A stretch of DNA of 64,000 bases from Pseudomonas marginalis (GCF_024169655.1 NZ_JALJWV010000001.1:5872001-5936000), one strand, 5' to 3'; numbered from the stretch's first letter, positions 34,541 through 43,785 are shown. Numbers and translations are program-made. Notes: generated by a model not told the origin, from the letters alone.

Positions 34541-35197
34541 ATGCGCCTGGCTTTATTCGACTTGGACAACACGCTTCTTGGGGGTGACAGCGATCACGCC
34601 TGGGGTGATTACCTCTGTGAACGCGGGATTCTCGACCCGGTGGCCTACAAGGCTCGCAACGACGAGTTCTACCAAGACTACCTGGCCGGCCGGCTGGATA
34701 ACGCGGCCTACCTGAATTTTTGCCTGGAAATCCTCGGCCGCACCGAGATGGCCCAACTGGACGCGTGGCACAACGACTATATGCGCGACTGCATCGAGCC
34801 GATCATGCTGCCGCAGGCCGCGGAACTGCTGGCCAAGCACCGCGCCGCCGGCGACAAGCTGGTGATCATCACCGCGACCAACCGTTTCGTCACCGCGCCA
34901 ATTGCCGCACGTCTGGGCGTGGACGCCCTGATTGCCACCGAATGCGAGATGGAAAACGGCCGCTACACCGGGCGCAGTACGGATGTACCGTGCTTTCGCG
35001 AGGGCAAGGTAACGCGCCTGAACCGCTGGCTGGAAGAAACCGGGCATAGCCTGGAAGACAGCTACTTCTATAGCGATTCGATGAATGACTTGTCGCTGTT
35101 GGAGCAGGTGACGCATGCGATCGCGGTAGATCCGGATCCGAATCTGCGGGCTGAGGCTGAAAAACGCGGCTGGCCGGTGATTACGCTGCGTGGCTGA
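34541..35197 (+). CDS. HAD-superfamily phosphatase, probable histidinol-phosphatase
   Basis: This 218-residue HAD hydrolase of the SerB/IB subfamily has motif I FDLDNTLLGGDSD with the nucleophile Asp7 and acid Asp9, motif II IITATNRF, and motif III/IV FYSDSMNDLSLLE. Its place beside rppH and ptsP matches P. aeruginosa PA0335, for which a histidinol-phosphate phosphatase role has been reported. That assignment is carried over from position and similarity as I recall it. Phosphoserine phosphatase activity is an alternative. The start ATG at 34541 is well placed. Confidence 0.8.
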   Translation: MRLALFDLDNTLLGGDSDHAWGDYLCERGILDPVAYKARNDEFYQDYLAGRLDNAAYLNFCLEILGRTEMAQLDAWHNDYMRDCIEPIMLPQAAELLAKHRAAGDKLVIITATNRFVTAPIAARLGVDALIATECEMENGRYTGRSTDVPCFREGKVTRLNRWLEETGHSLEDSYFYSDSMNDLSLLEQVTHAIAVDPDPNLRAEAEKRGWPVITLRG

Positions 35198-35204
35198 TGG
35201 CCCT

Positions 35205-35254
35205 ATCGGGGGCAAGCCCCCTCCCACCAATGTGGGAGGGGGCTTGCCCCCGAT
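35205..35254. repeat. Minimal group-I REP doublet: 23-bp perfect inverted repeat, 4-base loop
   Basis: Two complete REP units face each other with only CAAT between them, giving one very long hairpin (35205-35227 against 35232-35254). It lies between the convergent HAD phosphatase and DUF2269 genes, where it could end both transcripts. It is the most compact copy in the window. Confidence 0.95.
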
Positions 35255-35276
35255 GCAGACAACTCGGTGTAACGCC

Positions 35277-35690
35277 TTAAACCGGCTTGGCCCCCATCAA
35301 CCCCGCAATCGCCACAAACCCCACCAGGCTGACCACCGCCAATGCCAAGGTGAAATTCAGGCTACCGCCCTCGCCCTTGCGCAGGCGATTGAGCCGCGCC
35401 ACCAGCCAGAACCAGCACAGCGCCGCAACGGTGTAGAGCAGGCTGGAACCCAGGATCCAGGCTTGCCCCAGCGGCCAGCCGACCAGATGCACCAGCCACC
35501 AGCCGGTAAACGGCATGCTGATCAGGCAGATCCCCATCAACAACCACACGAACACCCACGGGCGCTGCACGGTGATCGCCGGGCCGGCGCTGCGTTTGCG
35601 CCAGGCCAGCAGCGCCAGGCCGAGGCCACTGAGCAGCAACAATACAGTGGCCGCCATGTGGATAACTTTGAGGGTGGTCAGGGTTTCCAT
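35277..35690 (-). CDS. DUF2269 family membrane protein
   Basis: This 137-residue protein has four hydrophobic segments (about residues 8-28, 43-62, 75-97, 112-131), with METLTTLKVIHMAATVLLL at the N-terminus, as in the DUF2269 family. A His in the first segment (IHM) is common in this family and could be a haem or metal ligand, but that is speculation. It lies 40 bases downstream of ilvA on the same strand. The function is unknown. Confidence 0.78.
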   Translation of the reverse strand: METLTTLKVIHMAATVLLLLSGLGLALLAWRKRSAGPAITVQRPWVFVWLLMGICLISMPFTGWWLVHLVGWPLGQAWILGSSLLYTVAALCWFWLVARLNRLRKGEGGSLNFTLALAVVSLVGFVAIAGLMGAKPV

Positions 35691-35730
35691 GTGTCGTCTT
35701 CCTTAAAGGTCGCCCAATCAGCGTAGTCGC

Positions 35731-37245
35731 TCAACCGAGGAACAGTTTGTAAGCCGGGTTATCGCTTTCATCCCAGTATGGGTAGCCAATGGCTTCAAGG
35801 GCTGCCGACACCAGGTGACGCTCGTCCGCCGGAACCTGCAGGCCGGCGACCACACGGCCGTCGGCTGCGCCGTGGTTGCGATAGTGGAACATCGAGATGT
35901 TCCAGCGCCCGCCTAATTTGTTAAGAAAGTTGAACAAAGCGCCTGGCCGCTCCGGGAATTCGAAGCGAAACACCACTTCATCGCTGACCTTCGCCGCGTG
36001 CCCGCCGACCATGTGGCGGATGTGCAACTTGGCCAGTTCGTTCTCGGTCAGGTCGAGCACCGGGAAACCCTGGCTGGTCAGGCTGGCGATCAACGCGCTG
36101 CGCGGATCGTTTTCCGGATGGGTCTGCACGCCAACGAAAATGTGCGCCTCCCGGCCGGAGTGGTAGCGGTAGTTGAATTCGGTGATCTGACGCTTGCCCA
36201 CAGCCTCGCAGAACGCCTTGAAGCTGCCCGGTTTCTCGGGGATGGTCACGGCGATGATGGCTTCGCGCCCTTCACCCAGCTCGGCGCGCTCGGCCACATG
36301 GCGCAGACGGTCGAAGTTGACGTTGGCGCCCGAGTCGATGGCCACCAGGGTTTGCCCGGTAACACCACGGGTTTCCACGTATTTCTTGATGCCCGCCACA
36401 CCCAAGGCGCCCGCAGGCTCGGTGATGGAGCGGGTGTCGTCATAGATGTCCTTGATCGCCGCACAGATTTCATCGGTGCTGACGGTAATCACTTCATCCA
36501 CATAGTCCTTGCAGATGTCGAAGGTGTACTGGCCGATCTGCGCGACCGCCACGCCATCGGCAAAAAGGCCCACGGTCGGTAGTACCACGCGCTCGCCAGC
36601 GGCCATGGCGGCCTGCAGGCAGTTGGAGTCGTCCGGCTCGACACCGATGATCTTGATCTCCGGGCGCAAGTACTTCACATAGGCGGCGATGCCGGCGATC
36701 AGCCCGCCGCCGCCGACCGGCACGAAAATCGCGTCCAGCGGCCCCGGATGCTGGCGCAGGATCTCCATCGCCACGGTGCCCTGCCCGGCAATGGTGTGCG
36801 GATCATCGTAGGGGTGAATGTAGACGTAGCCTTTTTCGTCGACCAGTTTCAGCGAATAGGCCAGGGCTTCCGGGAAAGAATCACCGTGTAGCACCACTTT
36901 GCCGCCACGGGAACGCACGCCTTCGACCTTGATCTCCGGAGTGGTCTTGGGCATCACGATAGTGGCCTTGACCCCCAGCACCTTGGCCGCCAGGGCCAGG
37001 CCCTGGGCATGGTTGCCCGCCGAAGCGGTGACCACGCCGCACGCGCGCTCTTGCGCCGTCAACTGGGTCAGCTTGTTATACGCACCGCGAATCTTGAACG
37101 AGAACACCGGCTGTAAGTCTTCCCGCTTGAGCAAGACCTTGTTGCCCAGCCGCTCGGAGAGCTGGCGGGCGGGCTGCAATGGGGTTTCTACGGCAACGTC
37201 GTAAACGCGCGAGGTGAGGATCTTTTTGACGTACTGTTCAAGCAT
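35731..37245 (-). CDS. ilvA: Threonine ammonia-lyase, biosynthetic
   Basis: This PLP enzyme deaminates threonine to 2-oxobutanoate, the committed step to isoleucine. At 504 residues it is the long biosynthetic form. The PLP lysine is Lys51 in FSFKIRGAYNK, and the phosphate-binding loop GGGGLIAG is present. Two C-terminal ACT-like regulatory domains (about residues 325-415 and 420-500) predict feedback inhibition by isoleucine. It is divergent from rpiA, as in P. aeruginosa (ilvA1). Confidence 0.96.
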   Translation of the reverse strand: MLEQYVKKILTSRVYDVAVETPLQPARQLSERLGNKVLLKREDLQPVFSFKIRGAYNKLTQLTAQERACGVVTASAGNHAQGLALAAKVLGVKATIVMPKTTPEIKVEGVRSRGGKVVLHGDSFPEALAYSLKLVDEKGYVYIHPYDDPHTIAGQGTVAMEILRQHPGPLDAIFVPVGGGGLIAGIAAYVKYLRPEIKIIGVEPDDSNCLQAAMAAGERVVLPTVGLFADGVAVAQIGQYTFDICKDYVDEVITVSTDEICAAIKDIYDDTRSITEPAGALGVAGIKKYVETRGVTGQTLVAIDSGANVNFDRLRHVAERAELGEGREAIIAVTIPEKPGSFKAFCEAVGKRQITEFNYRYHSGREAHIFVGVQTHPENDPRSALIASLTSQGFPVLDLTENELAKLHIRHMVGGHAAKVSDEVVFRFEFPERPGALFNFLNKLGGRWNISMFHYRNHGAADGRVVAGLQVPADERHLVSAALEAIGYPYWDESDNPAYKLFLG

Positions 37246-37380
37246 CGGCAGGCATCACTGGGCGGGTTGGGCAGGGCCAACGAGTCTAACTCAGCGTTTG
37301 GCCGGGCGACCACACGAATCCAAAGGTTTTGATGGGTTATACTCGCGCCCTCTCTACTCCCCGCCCGTTCCGGAGCCCGC

Positions 37381-38052
37381 ATGACCCAGGATCAACTCAA
37401 ACAGGCAGTGGCCCAGGCCGCCGTCGATTTAATCCTTCCTAAACTCGATGACAAGAGCATCGTCGGCGTCGGCACCGGCTCCACCGCCAACTGCTTCATC
37501 GATGCGCTGGCCAAGCACAAGGGCGCATTCGACGGCGCCGTGGCCAGCTCCGAAGCCACCGCTGCGCGCCTCAAGGGCCATGGCATTCCGGTGTACGAGC
37601 TCAATACCGTGAGCGACCTGGAGTTCTACGTCGACGGCGCCGATGAAAGCGACGAGCACCTGAACCTGATCAAAGGCGGTGGCGCCGCCCTGACCCGCGA
37701 GAAGATCGTCGCGGCCGTGGCCAAGACCTTTATCTGCATCGCCGACGCCAGCAAGTTGGTGCCAGTACTCGGCACCTTCCCGCTGCCGGTGGAAGTGATC
37801 CCGATGGCCCGTAGCCACGTGGCCCGCGAGCTGGTGAAACTGGGCGGCGACCCGGTGTACCGCGAAGGTGTGCTGACCGACAACGGCAACATCATCCTCG
37901 ACGTGTACAACATGCAGATCACCAACCCGGTGGAGCTTGAAACCCGGATCAACGCCATCGTCGGCGTGGTCACCAACGGCCTGTTCGCCGCGCGCCCGGC
38001 TGACGTGTTGCTGCTGGGCACCCCGGAAGGCGTGAAAACCCTCAAGGCCTGA
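37381..38052 (+). CDS. rpiA: Ribose-5-phosphate isomerase A
   Basis: This 223-residue enzyme interconverts ribose-5-phosphate and ribulose-5-phosphate in the pentose phosphate pathway. Signatures are GVGTGSTANCFID (phosphate loop), VDGADESDEHLNLIKGGG with catalytic Asp/Glu, and KLVPVLGTFPLPVEV. The length is usual. The ATG at 37381 follows CCGGAG. A TTATACT box at 37337-37343 is a plausible -10. Confidence 0.97.
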   Translation: MTQDQLKQAVAQAAVDLILPKLDDKSIVGVGTGSTANCFIDALAKHKGAFDGAVASSEATAARLKGHGIPVYELNTVSDLEFYVDGADESDEHLNLIKGGGAALTREKIVAAVAKTFICIADASKLVPVLGTFPLPVEVIPMARSHVARELVKLGGDPVYREGVLTDNGNIILDVYNMQITNPVELETRINAIVGVVTNGLFAARPADVLLLGTPEGVKTLKA

Positions 38053-38065
38053 TGCACAACCAAAT

Positions 38066-38080
38066 GTGGGAGGGGCGGCG
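38066..38080. repeat. Truncated group-I REP fragment
   Basis: The sequence GTGGGAGGGGCGGCG starts like a REP unit and then stops. Its first 13 bases match the inserted-loop variant seen at 53054 rather than the consensus. It sits between the convergent rpiA and SdiA-regulated genes. Confidence 0.6.
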
Positions 38081-38083
38081 TTT

Positions 38084-38998
38084 TCAGGATTCTGCTTTCT
38101 TGAACACGTAGAACAGGTTCGGCTCACTGACCAGGTACAAGTTGCCCGCGTCATCCATGGCAACTCCCTCGGCCTGAGGCACACGCCTGCTCAGGCCATG
38201 GCGCCCGCCCAGCAGGGACAGACTGCTCAGCGGGCGACCGTCGATATCCAGTTCCAACACCAGGAACGACTCATCCGACAACGCCAGTAAATGGCCGCTG
38301 CGCTCGTCGTATTGCAGGCTCGACAGGTCGCGCACGAATAGCCCGGCATCGCGCTTGGGGTTGTTGATGACGTGGACCGAGTAGGTTTTTTCCGGTTTGA
38401 AATGGGGAAAGCCGTGGACCTCGTAGATCACCATCGGGTCGCGTTCCTTCGCCACGAACAGGCGCTTGCCCACCGAGTCGTAGGCAAGGCCTTCAAACCC
38501 CTTGTTGCCCCCCACATGCACACCCAGGGTCATCTGCTCCGCATCGGCGGCGTCGAGGAATTGGGTATCGTCATCCACATGCACCTTGATCAGGCGCTGT
38601 TGGCGTTCATCGCTGATGACGTAGATGTTGTCGCTGATGAACTCCACAGCCTCGGCGTCACCGAAGCCGACCAGGGGAATCCGTCGCAGGATCTTGCCTT
38701 CAAGGGACAGCTCGACCAGCTCGGCGTTTTTGTTGGTGACGGTAAACAGGCTTTTACGCACCGGGTCGTAGGTCAGCGCGGAAACGTCATCATCCAGCCC
38801 TTCGATCACCCGGCCCTCCACGCTGACCCGGTAATCCGCCAGGCCAATGGAGCGTTCGTCGGCAGGCTGGCCCCACGCCTGCCAGTTGAACCAGGCACGT
38901 TCGAACAGGCGAAACTGTTGCGCGACAACGCCCGCGCCGATCAAGGCGATCAGCACCAGTATGAAAAAAGCAGGCTTGGGGCGGGCAAGTCGACGCAT
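38084..38998 (-). CDS. SdiA-regulated domain protein, membrane-anchored (paralogue 1)
   Basis: This 304-residue protein has one N-terminal hydrophobic segment (about residues 9-28), probably an uncleaved anchor or signal, followed by a periplasmic beta-propeller-like domain of the SdiA-regulated/YjiK type. Conserved pieces are DVSALTYDPVRKSLF, GFEGLAYD, QAEGVAMDD and NLYLVSEPNLFYVF near the C-terminus. The Asp/Glu-rich loops resemble calcium sites. The role is unknown. A paralogue with the same layout lies 108 bases upstream on the same strand, so the two arose by tandem duplication. Confidence 0.8.
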   Translation of the reverse strand: MRRLARPKPAFFILVLIALIGAGVVAQQFRLFERAWFNWQAWGQPADERSIGLADYRVSVEGRVIEGLDDDVSALTYDPVRKSLFTVTNKNAELVELSLEGKILRRIPLVGFGDAEAVEFISDNIYVISDERQQRLIKVHVDDDTQFLDAADAEQMTLGVHVGGNKGFEGLAYDSVGKRLFVAKERDPMVIYEVHGFPHFKPEKTYSVHVINNPKRDAGLFVRDLSSLQYDERSGHLLALSDESFLVLELDIDGRPLSSLSLLGGRHGLSRRVPQAEGVAMDDAGNLYLVSEPNLFYVFKKAES

Positions 38999-39106
38999 CG
39001 GGCGGGCTCAAAGTCAAAAGTGGCGAATAAATATCACGCCCATCTGAATCTAAACTTAAACGCGCCCGGTGTGTGGCGTATGCCGCGGATAGCAACGTAT
39101 CCGACG

Positions 39107-40045
39107 TTATCGGTCTGCTATGGCTGTTTTTTCGAAACGATAGAACAGGTTCGGCTCACTGACCATGTACAGGTTGCCGTTCTCGTCCAGGGTCACGCCT
39201 TCGGCACGGGGGATCGTGTTCTTGAGGCCGTTGAAGCCGCCGAGCAAGGTCATGAAGCTGACTTGTTCGCCATTTTCATCCAGTTCCAGCAGCAGGTGGG
39301 AGTCGGCCGACAGCGCCAACAGGTGCCCGGTACGCGGGTCGATGGCCAGGGCCGAGAGGTTGCGCATGTCCAGCCTGGTATCGGCGAGCTTTTGCTTGTC
39401 ACCGACCAGGGTCTGGCTGCCGTCGCTTTTCCAGGTGAACAGCGCCGCCGGGCGTTCTTCGCCGAGCACGAGCTGCTGATTGCGCTTGTCCCAGGTGATG
39501 GCTTCAAAGGCTTTGTTCTGGTCTTTGGACGGGCCCAGGTCGTAACTCGGGAAGTCGGCCTTGTTCAACGCCGTGGTGCCGGCATCGATCTTGATGAGGG
39601 TCAGGCTGTGCAGGCGCTCGTCGACCACGGCCATCAGGCCGTTTTCCATCACCGTCACACCTTCCGGGTTGCTCCAACCGTTAAGGGGCATCTTGCGCAG
39701 CACATCGCCTTGCAGGCTCAACTCGACGAGGAAGGCATTTTTGCCCATGACGGAAAACAGGGTTTTCGTCTGTGGGTTGTAGGACAGGTCCGAGGCCTCG
39801 TCCTTCTCCATGCCGGGCAGCAACTTGGCATCAATGACCACGAGATAGTCCGGCAGCCAGACGCTCTCCTGGCGTTCGACCGGGCTTTCAAAGCGCTCCG
39901 CCACCCACAACACAGCGCGGTCGTCCCAGTGCATGGCCCAGGCAACGCCATACACAATCGCCCCGACCAGAAACAACCAGGAATACCAGCGCAGAGCAAA
40001 ACGAGAGCGTGGCTTGGGCGTGTGGGCAGGCAGGGGGAGGGCCAT
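39107..40045 (-). CDS. SdiA-regulated domain protein, membrane-anchored (paralogue 2)
   Basis: This 312-residue paralogue of the next gene has a hydrophobic segment at about residues 19-40 (WYSWLFLVGAIVYGVAWAM), then the same propeller core: DLSYNPQTKTLFSVMG, FEAITWDKRNQ, PRAEGVTLDENG and NLYMVSEPNLFYRF. The conserved C-terminal SEPNLFY motif is shared with paralogue 1 at the same position. The two proteins are clearly alike in core and ending but diverged in the N-terminal region. Function unknown. Confidence 0.8.
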   Translation of the reverse strand: MALPLPAHTPKPRSRFALRWYSWLFLVGAIVYGVAWAMHWDDRAVLWVAERFESPVERQESVWLPDYLVVIDAKLLPGMEKDEASDLSYNPQTKTLFSVMGKNAFLVELSLQGDVLRKMPLNGWSNPEGVTVMENGLMAVVDERLHSLTLIKIDAGTTALNKADFPSYDLGPSKDQNKAFEAITWDKRNQQLVLGEERPAALFTWKSDGSQTLVGDKQKLADTRLDMRNLSALAIDPRTGHLLALSADSHLLLELDENGEQVSFMTLLGGFNGLKNTIPRAEGVTLDENGNLYMVSEPNLFYRFEKTAIADR

Positions 40046-40163
40046 TGGGCACGTTTTTCCGAGAAGTCAGCATTGGGTGATAGCGCAGGAATAACCGGCC
40101 CGTGCGCTGGAGGCTGAAGATTATCCGGATGGAGTGTGAAAAAAATGCAAACAACCGAAACCT

Positions 40164-40253
40164 GTGGCGAGGGCGCTTGCTCCCGCTGGGCCGCGAAGCA
40201 GCCCTGAAAATCGGACTGCTACGCTGTCCAGCGGGAGCAAGCTCACTCGCCAC
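40164..40253. repeat. Group-II REPIN
   Basis: GTGGCGAGGGCGCTTGCTCCCGC and its inverted partner GCGGGAGCAAGCTCACTCGCCAC enclose a spacer of about 44 bases. It is the only complete group-II element in the window, located between the FAH-family gene and SdiA-regulated paralogue 2. Confidence 0.88.
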
Positions 40254-40268
40254 AGGGTTCTGCTGACG

Positions 40269-40934
40269 TTAGCGGACGCTGCTTTCGAAACGGTTCACAC
40301 CGGACAATTCCAGCACCAGCTCGTCACCGACATTCAGCGGGCCCACGCCGGCAGGGGTGCCGGTGAGGATCACGTCGCCGGCTTGCAGCGAGAAGCAGCC
40401 GGCCATGTACTGGATCATCGGGATGATCGGGTTGAGCATGACCGCGCTGTTGCCATCCTGGCGCACTTCGCCGTTGATGGTCAGGCGAATGCCGATATCG
40501 GTCAGGTCCGGGAAGGTGCTGCCGACCACGAACGGCGCGATCACCGCCGCGCCGTCGAAGGACTTGGCGATTTCCCACGGCAAGCCCTTGGCTTTCAACT
40601 CGGCCTGTTTGTCGCGCAGGGTCAGGTCGAGGGCCGGGGCGAAGCCGGAGATGGCGTCGAGTACTTCTTCACGGCTGGGCTTGGTCGACAGGGGTTTGCC
40701 AATCAGCACCGCGATTTCCGCTTCGTAATGCACCGAACCGCGTTCGGTCGGAATGCTGAAACCGCCTTCCAGCGCCACCACGCAGCTGCCCGGCTTGATG
40801 AACAGCAACGGTTCGGTCGGTACCGGGTTATCCAGTTCCTTGGCATGTTCGGCGTAGTTACGCCCGATACACACCACTTTTCCCACAGGGAAGTGGATGT
40901 TGGTGCCGTCGACATACTTGTGCTGGTAGCTCAT
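40269..40934 (-). CDS. Fumarylacetoacetate hydrolase family protein
   Basis: This 221-residue member of the FAH superfamily is of the short YcgM-like type. Metal-binding acidic residues appear in VHYEAEIAVLIG (Glu-x-Glu) with a later Asp, and the catalytic region includes CIGRNYAEHAKEL and ILTGTPAGVGPL. Such enzymes hydrolyse acylpyruvates or decarboxylate oxaloacetate. It lies 22 bases downstream of the D-2-hydroxyglutarate dehydrogenase gene, so the two are probably co-transcribed and linked in 2-keto-acid clean-up. The substrate is not readable. Confidence 0.87.
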   Translation of the reverse strand: MSYQHKYVDGTNIHFPVGKVVCIGRNYAEHAKELDNPVPTEPLLFIKPGSCVVALEGGFSIPTERGSVHYEAEIAVLIGKPLSTKPSREEVLDAISGFAPALDLTLRDKQAELKAKGLPWEIAKSFDGAAVIAPFVVGSTFPDLTDIGIRLTINGEVRQDGNSAVMLNPIIPMIQYMAGCFSLQAGDVILTGTPAGVGPLNVGDELVLELSGVNRFESSVR

Positions 40935-40956
40935 GGAACGACTCCTTCAGGGGCGG

Positions 40957-42351
40957 TTAAACAGCGAAGATCTTGCCGGGGTTCATGATCCCGTTCGGGT
41001 CGAACACCGCTTTGACGGCCTTCATGTATTCGATTTCAACCGGCGAGCGGCTATAGGTCAGGTAATCGCGCTTGGTCATGCCCACGCCGTGTTCGGCGGA
41101 GATCGAGCCGTTGTACTTCGCGACGGTTTCGAACACCCACTTGTTCACGGTGGAGCACTTGGCGAAGAACTCGTCCTTGCTCAGGTTTTCCGGCTTGAGG
41201 ATGTTCAGGTGCAGGTTGCCGTCGCCGATATGGCCGAACCAGACGATTTCGAAGTCGGGGTAGTGTTCGCCGACGATCGCGTCAATTTCCTTCAAGAATG
41301 CCGGCACTTTCGATACCGTCACCGAAATGTCGTTCTTGTACGGCGTCCAGTGGGAAATGGTCTCGGAGATGTACTCGCGCAGCTTCCACAGGTTGTGCAG
41401 CTGGGTTTCGCTCTGGCTCATCACACCGTCCAGCACCCAGCCCTGCTCGACGCAGTGCTCGAAGGTTTCCAGGGCGTGGTTGGCGACTTCTTCGGTGGTG
41501 GCTTCGAATTCCAGCAGTGCGTAGAACGGGCATTCGGTCTCGAACGGCGCCGGCACGTCACCACGGCCGAGGACTTTGGCCAGGGCCTTGTCGGAGAAAA
41601 ACTCGAAAGCGGTCAGGTCCAGCTTGCTCTGGAACGCGTGCAGCACCGGCATGATCGCGTCGAAGTCGGTGGTGCCGAGCACCATGGCGGTGAGGTTTTT
41701 CGGCGCACGGTCCAGGCGCATGGTGGCTTCCACGACAAAACCCAGGGTGCCTTCGGCGCCGATGAACAACTGGCGCATGTCGTAGCCGGTGGCGTTCTTG
41801 ATCAGGTCGCGGTTCAGTTCCAGCACGTCGCCTTTGCCGGTGACGACCTTCATGCCGGCGACCCAGTTACGCGTCATGCCGTAGCGAATTACCTTGATCC
41901 CGCCGGCATTGGTGCCGATATTGCCGCCAATCTGGCTAGAACCGGACGAAGCGAAGTCCACCGGGTAGTACAAACCGTGCTCTTCGGCGGCGTTCTGCAA
42001 TTGCTTGGTGACCACGCCCGGCTGGCACTTGGCGGTGCGGTCGGTGAGGTTCACGTCCAGGATCTGGTTCATATAGTCGAACGAGACGACCACTTCACCA
42101 TTGGCCGCAACGGCGGCGGCCGACAGGCCGGTACGCCCACCGGACGGCACCAGCGCGACCTTGCGCTCATTGGCCCAGCGCACGATCGCCTGCACTTGCT
42201 CAATCGTCTTGGGAAACACGATGGCAGTCGGGGCCGGCGCGAAGTGCTTGGTCCAATCCTTGCCGTAAGCCTCCAGGGAGTCGGCGTCGGTCAGCACTTT
42301 GCCGGGCTCAACCAGGGTCTTTAGCTCATCAATCAGGGCAGGATGGGTCAT
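40957..42351 (-). CDS. D-2-hydroxyglutarate dehydrogenase, FAD-linked
   Basis: This 464-residue flavoprotein of the GlcD/D-lactate dehydrogenase family has an FAD_binding_4 domain with VPSGGRTGLSAAAV and SSGSSQIGGNIGTNAGG, and a C-terminal FAD-oxidase domain with the metal-site histidines in HIGDGNLHLN and the SAEHGVG motif. The ATG at 42351 (MTHPALIDELK) is preferred to one at 42381. It is divergent from serA. In Pseudomonas this pair is known to work together: SerA reduces 2-oxoglutarate to D-2-hydroxyglutarate while oxidising 3-phosphoglycerate, and this enzyme recycles it. Specificity is by that association. Confidence 0.88.
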   Translation of the reverse strand: MTHPALIDELKTLVEPGKVLTDADSLEAYGKDWTKHFAPAPTAIVFPKTIEQVQAIVRWANERKVALVPSGGRTGLSAAAVAANGEVVVSFDYMNQILDVNLTDRTAKCQPGVVTKQLQNAAEEHGLYYPVDFASSGSSQIGGNIGTNAGGIKVIRYGMTRNWVAGMKVVTGKGDVLELNRDLIKNATGYDMRQLFIGAEGTLGFVVEATMRLDRAPKNLTAMVLGTTDFDAIMPVLHAFQSKLDLTAFEFFSDKALAKVLGRGDVPAPFETECPFYALLEFEATTEEVANHALETFEHCVEQGWVLDGVMSQSETQLHNLWKLREYISETISHWTPYKNDISVTVSKVPAFLKEIDAIVGEHYPDFEIVWFGHIGDGNLHLNILKPENLSKDEFFAKCSTVNKWVFETVAKYNGSISAEHGVGMTKRDYLTYSRSPVEIEYMKAVKAVFDPNGIMNPGKIFAV

Positions 42352-42477
42352 CGACAGAACTCTCGAACAATTCATGGTCATCCTGAGAACGCTTCACGTC
42401 GCAGGAATAGGTGTTTAGCGGGGCGCATATGCTAGCATACCGCCCCCGCAGGACAGAGCCCAAGGGCGTTCTGCGGT

Positions 42478-42495
42478 GACGGCTTTCCTGCCGTC
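42478..42495 (+). promoter_or_regulatory. Hairpin in serA leader
   Basis: The inverted repeat GACGGC / GCCGTC with a 6-base loop lies about 60 bases before serA. Another imperfect palindrome, centred on ATGCTAGCAT with GGGGCG / CGCCCC flanks (42420-42446), lies in the shared divergent region and probably overlaps a promoter. The regulator is unknown. Confidence 0.4.
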
Positions 42496-42555
42496 CGGGT
42501 CAGCTTAAGCGATCCGATTCCCTGCCATTTTTCTCCGGGATACAGGTTTACGCAG

Positions 42556-43785
42556 ATGAGCAAGACTTCTCTCGATAAGAGCAAGATCAAGTTCCTTCTT
42601 CTGGAAGGCGTCCACCCATCGGCCGTCGAGGTTCTGAAGGCCGCCGGGTATACCAGCATTGAGTACATCACCAGCTCTCTGCCAGACGCCCAGCTCAAGG
42701 AAAAGATCGCCGACGCGCACTTCATCGGCATTCGCTCCCGCACTCAGTTGACCGAAGAGGTCTTCGATCACGCCAAGAAACTCGTGGCGGTCGGCTGTTT
42801 CTGCATCGGCACCAACCAGGTCGACCTTAATGCAGCGCGCGAGCGCGGCATCGCGGTGTTCAACGCACCGTACTCCAACACCCGTTCCGTCGCGGAGTTG
42901 GTGCTGGCCGAGGCCATCCTGCTGCTGCGCGGCATTCCGGAGAAAAACGCCTCCTGCCACCGTGGCGGCTGGATCAAGAGCGCGGCCAACTCCTTCGAAA
43001 TCCGCGGCAAGAAGCTGGGTATCGTCGGTTACGGCTCGATCGGCACTCAACTGTCGGTCCTGGCCGAAAGCCTGGGCATGCAGGTGTTCTTCTACGACAC
43101 CCTGACCAAGCTGCCACTGGGCAACGCCACGCAAGTGTCGAGCCTGACCGAGCTGCTGGGCATGTCCGACATCGTCACCCTGCACGTGCCGGAAACCGCT
43201 GAAACCCAGTGGATGATCGGCGAGAAGGAAATCCGCTCGATCAAGAAAGGCGGCATCCTGATCAACGCCGCACGCGGCACCGTGGTCGAGCTGGACGCCC
43301 TGGCTGACGCGATCAAGGACAAACACCTGATCGGCGCCGCCATCGACGTGTTCCCGGTGGAGCCACGCTCCAACGACGACATCTTCGAAAGCCCGCTGCG
43401 TGGCCTGGACAACGTGATCCTGACCCCGCACATCGGCGGCTCCACCGCTGAAGCCCAGGCCAACATTGGCCTGGAAGTCTCGGAAAAGCTGGTCAAGTAC
43501 AGCGACAACGGTACGTCGGTGTCCTCGGTCAACTTCCCGGAAGTGGCCCTGCCGGCTCACCCTGGCAAGCACCGCCTGCTGCACATCCACCAGAACATCC
43601 CGGGTGTGATGATGGAGATCAACAAGGTCTTCGCGGAAAACGGCATCAACATCTCCGGTCAGTTCCTGCAGACCAACGAGAAGGTCGGCTACGTGGTAAT
43701 CGACGTCGACGCCGAGTACTCGGACCTGGCGCAACAGAAGCTGCAGCACATCAACGGCACGATTCGTTGCCGCGTGTTGTTCTAA
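42556..43785 (+). CDS. serA: D-3-phosphoglycerate dehydrogenase
   Basis: This enzyme catalyses the first step of serine synthesis, 3-phosphoglycerate to 3-phosphohydroxypyruvate, with a side activity on 2-oxoglutarate. It has 409 residues, the E. coli-type length. The NAD loop is GIVGYGSIGTQL, the catalytic acid/base His292 lies in LTPHIGGST, and INAARGTVVE is present. A C-terminal ACT domain (about residues 335-409) predicts serine feedback inhibition. It is divergent from the D-2-hydroxyglutarate dehydrogenase gene. A strong terminator follows. Confidence 0.97.
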   Translation: MSKTSLDKSKIKFLLLEGVHPSAVEVLKAAGYTSIEYITSSLPDAQLKEKIADAHFIGIRSRTQLTEEVFDHAKKLVAVGCFCIGTNQVDLNAARERGIAVFNAPYSNTRSVAELVLAEAILLLRGIPEKNASCHRGGWIKSAANSFEIRGKKLGIVGYGSIGTQLSVLAESLGMQVFFYDTLTKLPLGNATQVSSLTELLGMSDIVTLHVPETAETQWMIGEKEIRSIKKGGILINAARGTVVELDALADAIKDKHLIGAAIDVFPVEPRSNDDIFESPLRGLDNVILTPHIGGSTAEAQANIGLEVSEKLVKYSDNGTSVSSVNFPEVALPAHPGKHRLLHIHQNIPGVMMEINKVFAENGINISGQFLQTNEKVGYVVIDVDAEYSDLAQQKLQHINGTIRCRVLF

